DNA from: Pseudomonas sp. CFBP13508
GTDB taxonomy: Bacteria > Pseudomonadota > Gammaproteobacteria > Pseudomonadales > Pseudomonadaceae
Length of the DNA: 64,000 nucleotides
Direction of reading: 5' to 3'
NCBI RefSeq assembly: GCF_005233515.1
Contig: NZ_QFZZ01000011.1
Coordinates: 1 to 64,000 of the forward strand
Each line of letters begins with the position of its first letter. Positions within the stretch are counted from its first letter, which is position 1. Below the pieces are notes generated by a model. That model made no database searches. It was not told the DNA's origin and saw only the letters and a list, made by a program, of their open reading frames with translations. A program made the position numbers and the translations under genes. Positions 15,467 to 23,600 of the stretch are shown here, one piece after another.

Positions 15467-16845
15467 GGCCCTTTCGCGAGCAGGCTCGCTCCCACAGGGT
15501 TCAGGTCATCCATTGTGGGAGCGAGCCCGCTCGCGAAGGCGGCCTCACGATCTGGCGCAAACAATGCCGCAATCGCAGTCGGATTCGATGGGAAATAAAA
15601 GTGCACGTACGACGCCGTCATCCGTCCCTCGCGATAAACCGCCTCGGCCCCACGCCCGCCATTGGGACTCAGCCCACGGGCAATCGGCGTCAGCTCGGTG
15701 GTGGTCAGGGAATGATGATAGGTATGCCCACGCAACTCCCCTTCCGGCAGCTCAACTGCCTGCAACGCCAGCGCCGCCAGACGCTTCTGCATCACCGCAT
15801 CGCCCTTGAGCAAACCGACCAGCTCAGCACGAGTACCTTCGACATCAGTCAGCGAATCCAGCAGATAAAGCATGCCGCCACATTCGGCGAGCAACGGCTT
15901 GCCCGCCGCGTGGTGCGCGCGGATTGCTGCAAGCATTGAGGCGTTTTGCGCCAGCGCGACGTGATGCAGCTCTGGATAGCCGCCCGGCAGATACAGGCTG
16001 TCCGCCTCGGGCAATTGCGTGTCGCGGATCGGCGAGAAAAATTGCAGCTCGGCGCCCATCGCCCGCAGCAGATCGAGACTGGCGCCATAGGTGAAGGCAA
16101 AGGCTTCATCGCGGGCAACAGCGATGCGCACACCTTTTAATAGAGGCTCGGCGGCAATGACGTCAGGCGCGGCGAATTCAACGGCCGGTGGCAGCGCGAC
16201 TTGGCAACTGCTGGCCAGCGCATCGGCGGCCGCGTCGAGACGCAGATCCAGATCATTCAATTCGCTGGCCTGAACCAGACCGAGGTGGCGGCTCGGCAAT
16301 TCGATGCCCGTCTCGCGGGACAGCGCGCCGTACCAGCGCAGACCTTCAGTGAGGCTGCCTTCGAGCAATTGCGCATGGCGCAGGGTGCCGACGCGGTTGG
16401 CCAGCACGCCAGCGAACGGCAAGTCCGGCTGATACTTCGCCAGGCCCAGCGCCAAGGCGCCAAAAGTCTGCGCCATGGCGGTGCCGTCGATCACGCCGAG
16501 CACCGGCACACCGAAGTGGCGCGCCAGATCAGCGCTGGATGGCGTGCCGTCGAAAAGGCCCATCACGCCCTCGATCAGAATCAGGTCGGCTTCGGCGGCG
16601 GCTTCCCACAACAGCCGGCGACTTTCCTGCTCGCCGACCATCCACATGTCCAGTTGATACACCGGCGCACCGCTGGCGCGTTCGAGGATCATCGGGTCGA
16701 GAAAATCCGGCCCGCATTTGAACACGCGGACCTTGCGCCCCTGATTGCGATGCAAACGGGCGAGCGCGGCGGTGACAGTGGTCTTGCCCTGACCGGAGGC
16801 CGGCGCGGCGATCAGCACCGCCGGGCAGTGACGTGGTTGCTTCAA
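15463..16845 (-). CDS. cobB: cobyrinate a,c-diamide synthase, C-terminus encoded by a REPIN
   Basis: 460 residues. CobB amidates the a and c carboxylates of (hydrogeno)byrinic acid with glutamine and ATP. The N-terminal P-loop is APASGQGKTT. FKCGPDFLDPMILERASG and EGVMGLFDG follow. The amidotransferase-like domain has LLAECGGMLYL with its Cys near residue 325, and ASYVHFYFPSNP near the end, where the family usually stops soon after. Here translation continues through an inverted REP pair, adding about 26 residues (AAFASGLAPTMDD, then LNPVGASLLAKGP) before TGA. The stop overlaps bluB. The tail is probably non-functional but tolerated. Confidence 0.94.
   Translation of the reverse strand: MKQPRHCPAVLIAAPASGQGKTTVTAALARLHRNQGRKVRVFKCGPDFLDPMILERASGAPVYQLDMWMVGEQESRRLLWEAAAEADLILIEGVMGLFDGTPSSADLARHFGVPVLGVIDGTAMAQTFGALALGLAKYQPDLPFAGVLANRVGTLRHAQLLEGSLTEGLRWYGALSRETGIELPSRHLGLVQASELNDLDLRLDAAADALASSCQVALPPAVEFAAPDVIAAEPLLKGVRIAVARDEAFAFTYGASLDLLRAMGAELQFFSPIRDTQLPEADSLYLPGGYPELHHVALAQNASMLAAIRAHHAAGKPLLAECGGMLYLLDSLTDVEGTRAELVGLLKGDAVMQKRLAALALQAVELPEGELRGHTYHHSLTTTELTPIARGLSPNGGRGAEAVYREGRMTASYVHFYFPSNPTAIAALFAPDREAAFASGLAPTMDDLNPVGASLLAKGP
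15472..15538. repeat. REPIN inside the 3' end of cobB
   Basis: Inverted REP pair with a 19-bp spacer. The right arm has a variant base (gagcccgctcgc). The whole element lies in the cobB reading frame and ends 6 bp from the bluB start codon. Confidence 0.93.
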
Positions 16846-17453
16846 AGTTCGACGCCTTTCTGCGCTTTGATCCCGGCCTGGAAGGCGTGCTTGAGCATGC
16901 CCATCTCGGTAACCGTGTCGCCCATCTCGATCATTTCCGGCTTGGCGCCGCGACCGGTGACCACCACGTGTTGCATCGGCGGACGCGCCTGCAAATCGCT
17001 GAGCACCTGATCGAGATCGAGGTAGCCGTGCTTGAGGGCGATGTTCAACTCATCGAGCACCACCAGGCCGATCGAAGGGTCGCGCAACAATTCGCGGGAG
17101 ACTTCCCAAGCGGCGGTCGCCGCGGCGATGTCGCGCTGACGATCCTGGGTTTCCCAGGTGAAGCCTTCGCCCATGACGTGGAAACGCACCTGCTCGGGGA
17201 AGCGGCGGAAAAACAATTCTTCGCCGGTGCTGTTGCGGCCCTTGATGAACTGCACCACGCCGCACTGCATGCCGTGGCCCATGGCGCGGGCGAGCATGCC
17301 GAATGCCGAGCTGCTCTTGCCTTTGCCGTTGCCGGTCAGCACCAGCACCAGGCCACATTCGTCGGGCGAGTTGGCAATGCGTTCGTCGATCACGGCTTTC
17401 TTGCGCTGCATGCGCGCCAGATGGCGTTCGTCACGCTCGGGGGAATCAGTCAT
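16842..17453 (-). CDS. cobO: cob(I)yrinic acid a,c-diamide adenosyltransferase
   Basis: 203 residues, CobA/CobO/BtuR family: transfers adenosyl from ATP to cobalt(I). The P-loop TGNGKGKSS lies at about residues 40-48, followed by AFGMLARAMGHGMQCGVVQFIKG, and VVLDELNIALKHGYLDLDQVL contains the acidic block. The start at 17453 gives MTDSPERDERH; GGAGAG lies about 8 nt upstream. First gene after the cobalamin riboswitch, overlapping cobB by 4 bp. Confidence 0.95.
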   Translation of the reverse strand: MTDSPERDERHLARMQRKKAVIDERIANSPDECGLVLVLTGNGKGKSSSAFGMLARAMGHGMQCGVVQFIKGRNSTGEELFFRRFPEQVRFHVMGEGFTWETQDRQRDIAAATAAWEVSRELLRDPSIGLVVLDELNIALKHGYLDLDQVLSDLQARPPMQHVVVTGRGAKPEMIEMGDTVTEMGMLKHAFQAGIKAQKGVEL

Positions 17454-17535
17454 GGGGGAGCTCTCCGTTGAGGCTGGATAACGGCGGGCAGGCACAAGAA
17501 TAGACGGCAAAAAGCCTGGCATCGCCCACCGTGAT

Positions 17536-17757
17536 GCCGCTGAGATGGATCAGGCCGGTCTCCGGGCTCATGAGCGGCGTTTCGCCTGACTGCGCGCCTT
17601 CCCGCTTCTTTCGAAGCAGTGGCTCAAGGCGCAGTTTTCACTCATTTACCGTTGCGGGGGCAGCGCCGGGATCGTCGTGGCTTCGCTTGCGGACCACACT
17701 CACCGGCTTCCCTGTTTCACTCTGTCGACGCGGGGCCACAGAGCACCTGAAACAAGC
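17536..17757 (-). ncRNA. cobalamin riboswitch
   Basis: On the minus strand the order is: GTTTCAGGTGCTC at the 5' end, AACAGGGAAGCCGGTG, CTGCCCCCGCAACGGTAA (the highly conserved core), a variable hairpin (CTTCGAAAGAAG), and the B12-box-like GCCCGGAGACCGGCCTG. These are the hallmark blocks of the AdoCbl riboswitch. It lies about 80 nt upstream of cobO and should repress the cob operon when cobalamin is plentiful. The segment 17758-17927 upstream would carry its promoter; I see no clear one. Confidence 0.96.
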
Positions 17758-17927
17758 GGCGAAGGTTAGAGGGTTGGGGGTGGAGCGTCAATTGAAGAGG
17801 CGCTTTGCGCGCGAATAACTGCCGCTGATCAAATGTGCAGCGGCAATCTTGTGCCAGACTGTGACAAGTGATATCAAAGAGCCATGCTTTTTTCAAAAAG
17901 CCCACTACAACAATAAGGATGACGACG

Positions 17928-18512
17928 ATGCAAGGCATGATCATCAGCAACCCGCGCCTGGAATTCCTGCGCCCGGTGCTGGAACGCTGGTTTGACTGTA
18001 TCGATCGCTACAACACCGTTCGCGGCGACAACGACACGCCATATTGGCACGACGAAAAAGCCAATCTCGGCCTGCTCGCGGCAGCGGCGTGGATGGCTGA
18101 AATGGTCACGCTGAACGACACGGCCACGCGCAAACAGAACGAAGAAGGCGAACGCAATGCGCGCGCCGATCTGTTGATTGCCGGCAGCGAAGACCGGGCA
18201 TTCATTCAGGCCACGCAACGCTGGCCACGGGTCAACAACCTCAACCTGACCCAGGCCCTGCTCGACATCACCCATGATGCCAAGCGCATCAGCTACGCCA
18301 GCGATCTCAAGCTCGGCTGCCTGTTCGTTGCTCCGCAAAAAGCCCAGCACAGCGCCAGCCCCGAAGAACTGCAGGACATGGTCGACGACCTGCAAAAGGA
18401 ACACACCTGCGCAGTCGCCTGGTATTTCCCCTACGCCTATCGCAAATTGCACAGCGACGCGGGCAACTATCATCCGGGCATCGCCGTGCTGTTCAAGGAA
18501 GCCCGCAGTTGA
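17928..18512 (+). CDS. conserved hypothetical protein
   Basis: 194 residues from an ATG with AAGG about 9 nt upstream (an ATG at 17919 is an alternative). Soluble, no signal peptide, rich in Trp and Asp (RPVLERWFDCIDRYNTVRG, PYWHDEKANLGLLAAAAWMAE). I do not recognise a family with certainty. It diverges from the cob operon and shares the 170-bp region upstream of the riboswitch, but nothing links it to cobalamin. Confidence 0.82.
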   Translation: MQGMIISNPRLEFLRPVLERWFDCIDRYNTVRGDNDTPYWHDEKANLGLLAAAAWMAEMVTLNDTATRKQNEEGERNARADLLIAGSEDRAFIQATQRWPRVNNLNLTQALLDITHDAKRISYASDLKLGCLFVAPQKAQHSASPEELQDMVDDLQKEHTCAVAWYFPYAYRKLHSDAGNYHPGIAVLFKEARS

Positions 18513-18578
18513 GCAGTTGAACCATCGGGCCTGCGCCCTCCTCTATGTTTAGGAATGCATTCATAGGGAAGATCAGCA

Positions 18579-19892
18579 ATGCGCAAGGCCCAACTCGCTC
18601 TCATCATCGCCGTCGCTGGCGGGCTCGCCGCCTGCGGTGAAACCTCCAGCCTGCAAGTCTCCGACGGCACCGGTCCGTCACCGAAACTGCCCGAACCGAA
18701 CAAGACGCTGATCCCGACAGTCAACATCGCCCCGGCGGTGGGCTGGCCGGAAGGTGCGAAACCGACGGCAGTGGCCGGTACCCAGGTCGCCGCGTTTGCC
18801 GAAGGCCTCGATCACCCGCGCTGGCTCTACGTGCTGCCCAACGGCGATGTGCTGGTGGCGGAAACCAACGCGCCGCCCAAGCCTGATGACAGCAAAGGCA
18901 TTCGCGGCTGGGTGATGAAGAAAGTCATGGGCAAGGCCGGCGCCGGCGTGCCCAGCCCGAACCGCATCACCCTGTTGCGTGATGCCGACCACGATGGCGT
19001 CGCGGAAACCCGCACGGTGTTCCTGCAGAACCTCAACTCGCCGTTTGGCATGACGCTGGTTGGCAACGATTTGTACGTAGCCGACACCGACCGCCTGCTG
19101 CGCTTCAACTACGAGCCGGGCGCCACCGAGATCAAAACCCAACCGATCAAAGTCGTCGACTTGCCCGGCGGCACGCTGAATCACCACTGGACGAAAAACG
19201 TCATCGCCAGCAAGGACGGCAACAAGCTCTACGTCACCGTCGGCTCGAACAGTAACGTTGGCGAAAACGGTCTGGATCAGGAAGAAGGCCGCGCGGCGAT
19301 CTGGGAAGTCGATCGTGCGACCGGCAATCACCGGATCTTCGCTTCGGGCATTCGCAACCCCAACGGCCTCGCCTGGGAACCTACCAGCGGCGCATTGTGG
19401 ACAGCGGTCAACGAGCGTGACGAAATCGGCAGCGATCTGGTGCCGGACTACATCACCTCGGTCAAGGACGGCGGCTTTTATGGCTGGCCGTTCAGCTACT
19501 ACGGGCAGCACGTCGATGTGCGGGTCAAACCGCAGAATCCAGATCTGGTGGCCAAGGCCATCGCGCCGGATTACGCTGTCGGCCCACACACCGCTTCGCT
19601 GGGCCTGACCTTCGCCGAGGGCAACCGCTTGCCGGCGCAATTCAAGGAAGGCGCATTCATTGGCCAGCACGGCTCGTGGAACCGCAAACCGCACAGTGGC
19701 TACAAGGTGATTTTCGTGCCGTTCACTGGCGGCAAACCGACTGGGCAGCCGGTGGATGTGCTGACCGGTTTCCTCGACAAGGACGAGAACGCGCTGGGCC
19801 GCCCTGTGGGCGTGGTGATCGATCAGCAAGGTGGCTTGCTGGTGGCGGATGATGTCGGGAACAAGGTGTGGCGCGTTTCGGCCAGCAAATAA
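18579..19892 (+). CDS. L-sorbosone-dehydrogenase-like PQQ sugar dehydrogenase, lipoprotein
   Basis: 437 residues. A lipobox (GGLAAC, Cys19) predicts membrane anchoring after export. The rest is a six-bladed propeller of the soluble-glucose/sorbosone dehydrogenase group: EGLDHPRWLYVLPNGDVLVAE, SPFGMTLVGNDLYVADTD, LYVTVGSNSNVGENG, FASGIRNPNGLAWEP, DGGFYGWPFSYYG, and FIGQHGSWNRKPHSGYKV carry the conserved His/Arg/Asn that in characterised members contact PQQ or the sugar. Substrate not predictable; many such genes are named sorbosone dehydrogenase only by homology. The ATG at 18579 lies 66 bp after the preceding gene. Confidence 0.86.
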   Translation: MRKAQLALIIAVAGGLAACGETSSLQVSDGTGPSPKLPEPNKTLIPTVNIAPAVGWPEGAKPTAVAGTQVAAFAEGLDHPRWLYVLPNGDVLVAETNAPPKPDDSKGIRGWVMKKVMGKAGAGVPSPNRITLLRDADHDGVAETRTVFLQNLNSPFGMTLVGNDLYVADTDRLLRFNYEPGATEIKTQPIKVVDLPGGTLNHHWTKNVIASKDGNKLYVTVGSNSNVGENGLDQEEGRAAIWEVDRATGNHRIFASGIRNPNGLAWEPTSGALWTAVNERDEIGSDLVPDYITSVKDGGFYGWPFSYYGQHVDVRVKPQNPDLVAKAIAPDYAVGPHTASLGLTFAEGNRLPAQFKEGAFIGQHGSWNRKPHSGYKVIFVPFTGGKPTGQPVDVLTGFLDKDENALGRPVGVVIDQQGGLLVADDVGNKVWRVSASK

Positions 19893-19914
19893 GCTGAGCA
19901 CGACGTAAAAAAAT

Positions 19915-20002
19915 GTGGGAGCGAGCCTGCTCGCGAAAGAGGTTTATCAGTCAAATCATTGTCGACTGACACTCCGCCTTCGCGAGCAGGCTCGCTCCCA
20001 CA
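19915..20002. repeat. REPIN, long-spacer class
   Basis: Inverted REP pair with gtggg at the outer ends and a 41-bp spacer that contains its own small inverted repeat (TCAGTC...GACTGA-like). It separates two convergent genes. Confidence 0.9.
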
Positions 20003-20020
20003 GTTCGTTATGCATTCGAG

Positions 20021-20557
20021 CTAGGGGTTATGCGCCAACTGCCCCGGCTGCAACACCCGCTTGGCGCTCAAATACGCCTTCTGCCAATAGGCCTTCGACA
20101 GGCTATCGAGCTTGACCGTGCCGCCCGTGGCCGGGGCATGCACGAAGCGCCCCTCACCGACGTAAATCCCCGCATGACTGACCTGCGAGCCGCCATTGGT
20201 GGCGAAGAAAATCAGGTCGCCGGTCTGCAAGCCTTCCTTGCCAACATTTGGCGCCTGCATGACGATCATTTCGCGGGTCGAGCGTGGCAGCGAAATTCCC
20301 GCCGCGTCGCGGTAGACAAACCCGATCAGACCACTGCAATCGAAACCGGAATCCGGCGTGTTGCCACCCCAGCGGTACGGTGTGCCGACCAAGCCGAGGG
20401 CGCGGAACAGCACGTCTTCAGCAACGGGGGAAAAAGCCTGGGAAGGACCGAACACGATCGGCGCGCGAACCACGGGGGCTGGCGGCGGTGTGCGGCTGGC
20501 GCAGGCGCTGAGCAGCGCGGCGCAAAGGATCAAGGTGAGGCGGGCCGACATCGTCAT
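20021..20557 (-). CDS. NlpC/P60 family lipoprotein (C40 peptidase)
   Basis: 178 residues. A lipobox (LLSAC, Cys19) is followed by a Pro-rich linker and an NlpC/P60 domain: GTPYRWGGNTPDSGFDCSG gives the catalytic Cys74, and QVSHAGIYVGEGRFVHAP gives His128. Such enzymes cleave peptidoglycan stem peptides in the periplasm. The start at 20557 has AGGA about 10 nt upstream. A second member of the family lies just upstream, separated by a terminator, so the two are probably separate transcripts after a duplication. Confidence 0.92.
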   Translation of the reverse strand: MTMSARLTLILCAALLSACASRTPPPAPVVRAPIVFGPSQAFSPVAEDVLFRALGLVGTPYRWGGNTPDSGFDCSGLIGFVYRDAAGISLPRSTREMIVMQAPNVGKEGLQTGDLIFFATNGGSQVSHAGIYVGEGRFVHAPATGGTVKLDSLSKAYWQKAYLSAKRVLQPGQLAHNP

Positions 20558-20609
20558 AAGCAGAACATCCTGATCTGGCTGCGGCTTTCTCTGCCGGATG
20601 GACAGAAAC

Positions 20610-20641
20610 AAAACCGCCTGCGTCATCACGCAGGCGGTTTG
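20610..20641 (-). terminator. terminator between the two NlpC/P60 genes
   Basis: AACCGCCTGCGT and ACGCAGGCGGTT form the stem with a 4-nt loop; TTTTGTTT follows on the minus strand. It ends the upstream NlpC/P60 transcript. Confidence 0.8.
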
Positions 20642-20772
20642 CCATCAATATAGATTCAGGATTCTAGCGGCTACGCGGCAAACTTCAAGTAAGACTTTAA
20701 CTTCACCTTGTAAAGTTTAGGTCTACTCCGTTGCCGTGCCGTTTTGTCGCCGCGGAAGCAGCGACATCGGGC

Positions 20773-21390
20773 TTACTTGCGGGCAGTGACCACGGTCGGC
20801 GCCATGGCGAGTGCACGCTTGGCTTCGATGAAAGTCTTGCTCCAGTAGCTGTCACCCAGGCTGTCGATGCGAACACCGCCGCTGCGACGACTGCTGGAGT
20901 GAATGAACTGGTTGTCACCCAGGTAGATGCCGGCGTGACTGACACGACCGCGACGACCATTGGTGGCGAAGAACAGCAGATCACCCGGCTCAAGATTGCT
21001 GCGCGAAACCAGCGGCGCATCAACGTTGATCATTTCGCGAGTGGAGCGCGGCAGGTTCATGCCCGCCTCTTCGCGGAACAGGTAACCGATGAAACCGCTG
21101 CAATCGAAGCCGGCTTCAGAGGTACCGCCGAAACGGTAACGGGTACCGATCAGGGACATGCCGCGTTCGAGGATGCTGTCAGCCAGAACAGGAAGCTGAT
21201 AAGGCTTGCTGCCGTTGAACTGGTTGAGTTCTTTTTCGGTGTCCAGCTCTTCCTGGTAAATAACGGAAGACTGGGCAGTAGCAGAATTCTTGACCTGTTG
21301 CGGCGGCTCTTGAACCGGAGAATGAGCAGCACAACCGAATAACAGGGTGACGAGTGCGAGAGGCACGAGGGGTGCGAAGCGCTTTAGCAT
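20773..21390 (-). CDS. NlpC/P60 family lipoprotein (second copy)
   Basis: 205 residues. Lipobox LLFGC (Cys20), a longer linker (21-75), then the C40 domain with GTRYRFGGTSEAGFDCSG (Cys97) and RVSHAGIYLGDNQFIHSS (catalytic His). The domain is highly similar to the neighbour, with the shared block LPRSTREMI. The start at 21390 gives a typical lipoprotein signal (MLKRFAPLVPLALVTLLF) but has no strong ribosome site; an ATG at 21450 is in frame but would spoil the signal peptide. Likely a peptidoglycan endopeptidase of the Spr/MepS type. Confidence 0.9.
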   Translation of the reverse strand: MLKRFAPLVPLALVTLLFGCAAHSPVQEPPQQVKNSATAQSSVIYQEELDTEKELNQFNGSKPYQLPVLADSILERGMSLIGTRYRFGGTSEAGFDCSGFIGYLFREEAGMNLPRSTREMINVDAPLVSRSNLEPGDLLFFATNGRRGRVSHAGIYLGDNQFIHSSSRRSGGVRIDSLGDSYWSKTFIEAKRALAMAPTVVTARK

Positions 21391-21581
21391 GGGCACGACC
21401 GTGGCTGATAGTTGTAAAGAAGCCGAGACTATGCCCGCTATCGTCCTCATTTGCAAATTCAATCGAACTATATGTGACTTCCCGGTTTCGCGTTTACATC
21501 TAAGCGCGTAACTCGCCTGGCCGGTGGATCGCCGCAGATACGCGGGTTTTCTGGCGCCTGAAAGCTGGCAAAAGCCCACTA

Positions 21582-22286
21582 CTACCAGCCCAAAGTTTCC
21601 TTGAGAAAAGGAATTGTCAGCTTGCGTTGCGCTTGCAGGGACGCCTGATCAAGTTGCTCGAGCAGATCGAACAGCGCGCTCATGCTGCGCGTGCCGCGAG
21701 TGAGAATGAAGTGCCCGACTTCATCGGTCAGGTGCAACCCACGACGTGACGCGCGCAATTGCAGCGCACGCAATTTGTCTTCATCGGAGAGTGGGCGCAT
21801 CTGGAAGATCAACGCCAGGGTCAGGCGGGATTTCAGGTCGGCGAGCTTCACTGGCAATTCGCGCGGCGAAGTGGACGCGGCGATCAGCAGGCGCCGACCG
21901 CTGTCACGCAGGCGATTGAACAGATGGAACATCGCCTCTTCCCAGTCCGCCTTGCCGGCAATCACCTGCAAGTCATCCAGGCAGACCAGTTCGTACTGTT
22001 CGAGGTTGTCGAGGATTTCCACGCCGCGGTCCATCAACTCGGCCAGCGGCAGATACACCGCCGGTTCGCCCATCTGCTCGAAGCGCAGGCACGCGGCCTG
22101 CAACAGATGCGTGCGCCCGACGCCGTGCTTGCCCCACAGGTAGATCAGGCTCTCCGTCCACCCGGCGTCGGCTTCGCAGAGACGCTCGACATAGCCGAGT
22201 GCAGCGGCATTGGCGCCTGGGTAGTAGTTGATGAAGGTGGCGTCGTCACGCAGACGCACACCTAGGGGCAGCTGAATCGGTTTCAT
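21582..22286 (-). CDS. hda: DnaA regulatory inactivator Hda
   Basis: 234 residues. Hda binds the DNA-loaded beta clamp and stimulates ATP hydrolysis by DnaA after initiation. The clamp-binding motif QLPLGV is at residues 5-10. The AAA+ part shows LWGKHGVGRTHLL (Walker A-like), LVCLDDLQVIAG (Walker B-like) and IAASTSPRELP (sensor 1). No helix-turn-helix DNA-binding domain follows, which separates it from DnaA. It follows the perM-like gene on the same strand, about 200 bp downstream. Confidence 0.95.
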   Translation of the reverse strand: MKPIQLPLGVRLRDDATFINYYPGANAAALGYVERLCEADAGWTESLIYLWGKHGVGRTHLLQAACLRFEQMGEPAVYLPLAELMDRGVEILDNLEQYELVCLDDLQVIAGKADWEEAMFHLFNRLRDSGRRLLIAASTSPRELPVKLADLKSRLTLALIFQMRPLSDEDKLRALQLRASRRGLHLTDEVGHFILTRGTRSMSALFDLLEQLDQASLQAQRKLTIPFLKETLGW

Positions 22287-22492
22287 GCTGACTGAACAGT
22301 TCTCAAAGGAACCGTTAGTGGCCTCTGTGTAAAGTTGGCGAAGTTTATACCCGTGAGGCTGAGCGCACAATGCGACAGACCCCAAGCAAAATCAAAGGTT
22401 TGCGTTGACGCAGCGGTTTTGTGACGGATTCTCTGGCGCCCTCGCCTGCACGACACGGGCCAGCCCGGCCAAGCGCCGGGCTGGCCCTCGCA

Positions 22493-23566
22493 TCACAGCT
22501 CGGGTTCGTCGACGCCGCTGTAGATCCCGGAATCCTTATACAAGTCGTGGACATGACGCACCAGCACCATGATCACCGCCGCCACCGGCAACGCCAGCAG
22601 AACGCCGGTGAAACCGAACAGCTCGCCGCCAGCAAGGATCGCGAAGATCACCGCCACCGGGTGCAGGCCGATACGATCCCCGACCAGTAGTGGCGTCAGC
22701 ACCATGCCTTCCAGCGCCTGACCGACCATGAACACTGCGACGATCCCGACCATCGGGTACAGATCGCCACCGAACTGGAACAACCCGGCGATCAACGCCG
22801 CACCGATGCCGATGACAAACCCCATATACGGCACGATCGCTGCGAGCCCGGCAATCAGGCCGATCAACAGCCCCAACTCCAGACCGACGACCATCAAGCC
22901 AGCGGCGTAAATCACACCCAGCGCAACCATCACCAGCAACTGTCCACGCACAAATGCGCCGAGCACTTCGTGGCACTCACCCGCCAGCGCAACCACGCGC
23001 TCTTCGCGATCACGTGGCAGCAGGCTGCGGATCTTGCCCATCATCACGTCCCAGTCGCGCAACAGATAGAAGCTCACCACCGGGATCAGCACCAGATTCG
23101 CCAGCCAGCCGATCAGCGCCAGGCTCGAGGCCGTGGCCTGACTCAGCACCACGCCGACGATGTCGGTGGTCTGGCCCATGTGCTCGCTGATCGCGGCTTT
23201 GACCTTGTCGAATTTCCAGAAACCGTCCGACAAACCAAGCTTCGCTTGCGCCCACGGCACAGCGGTGTGCTGCAACCAGTCGAGCATCTGCGGCGCCAGC
23301 TCGTACAGACGCACCAGCTGCTTGGCGAGCATCGGTACCAGCACCAGCATCAACGCCGTGACGATCAAGGTGAACAAGGCAAACACGGCAATCACGCCCC
23401 AGGTTCGCGACAGCCCGAGCCGCTCCAGACGATCAACCAGCGGATCGAACAGATAAGCCAGCAACAACGCGACCAGAAACGGCGTGAGGATCGGGTGCAG
23501 CAACCATACAAACGCGCAAAGCAGGACTACCCCACCGAGCCAGAACCAACGCCGCGTATCGGCCAT
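22493..23566 (-). CDS. AI-2E family transporter (PerM-like permease)
   Basis: 357 residues, about eight transmembrane helices. The family (YhhT/PerM/TqsA) includes exporters of diverse solutes and Na+/H+ antiporters; the AI-2 name does not fix the substrate. Family blocks are PILTPFLVALLLAYLFDPLVDRLERLGLSR near the N-terminus and GLIAGLAAIVPYMG and PLLVGDRIGLHPVAVIFAILAGGELFGFTGVLLALPVAA near the end. It lies upstream of hda and just downstream of the DUF2066 gene (34 bp), an arrangement common in Pseudomonas purM neighbourhoods. Confidence 0.92.
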   Translation of the reverse strand: MADTRRWFWLGGVVLLCAFVWLLHPILTPFLVALLLAYLFDPLVDRLERLGLSRTWGVIAVFALFTLIVTALMLVLVPMLAKQLVRLYELAPQMLDWLQHTAVPWAQAKLGLSDGFWKFDKVKAAISEHMGQTTDIVGVVLSQATASSLALIGWLANLVLIPVVSFYLLRDWDVMMGKIRSLLPRDREERVVALAGECHEVLGAFVRGQLLVMVALGVIYAAGLMVVGLELGLLIGLIAGLAAIVPYMGFVIGIGAALIAGLFQFGGDLYPMVGIVAVFMVGQALEGMVLTPLLVGDRIGLHPVAVIFAILAGGELFGFTGVLLALPVAAVIMVLVRHVHDLYKDSGIYSGVDEPEL

Positions 23567-23600
23567 TTACCACTCCTGATGCTTCTATATAAGGAAAGAC

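Noticed and set aside
17868..17927. Longer start for the 194-residue protein
   Set aside because: The 20 extra residues lie before the AAGG ribosome site and have no coding bias.
22287..22385. Longer Hda start
   Set aside because: The clamp-binding motif must be close to the N-terminus; MKPIQLPLGV from 22286 fits the family.
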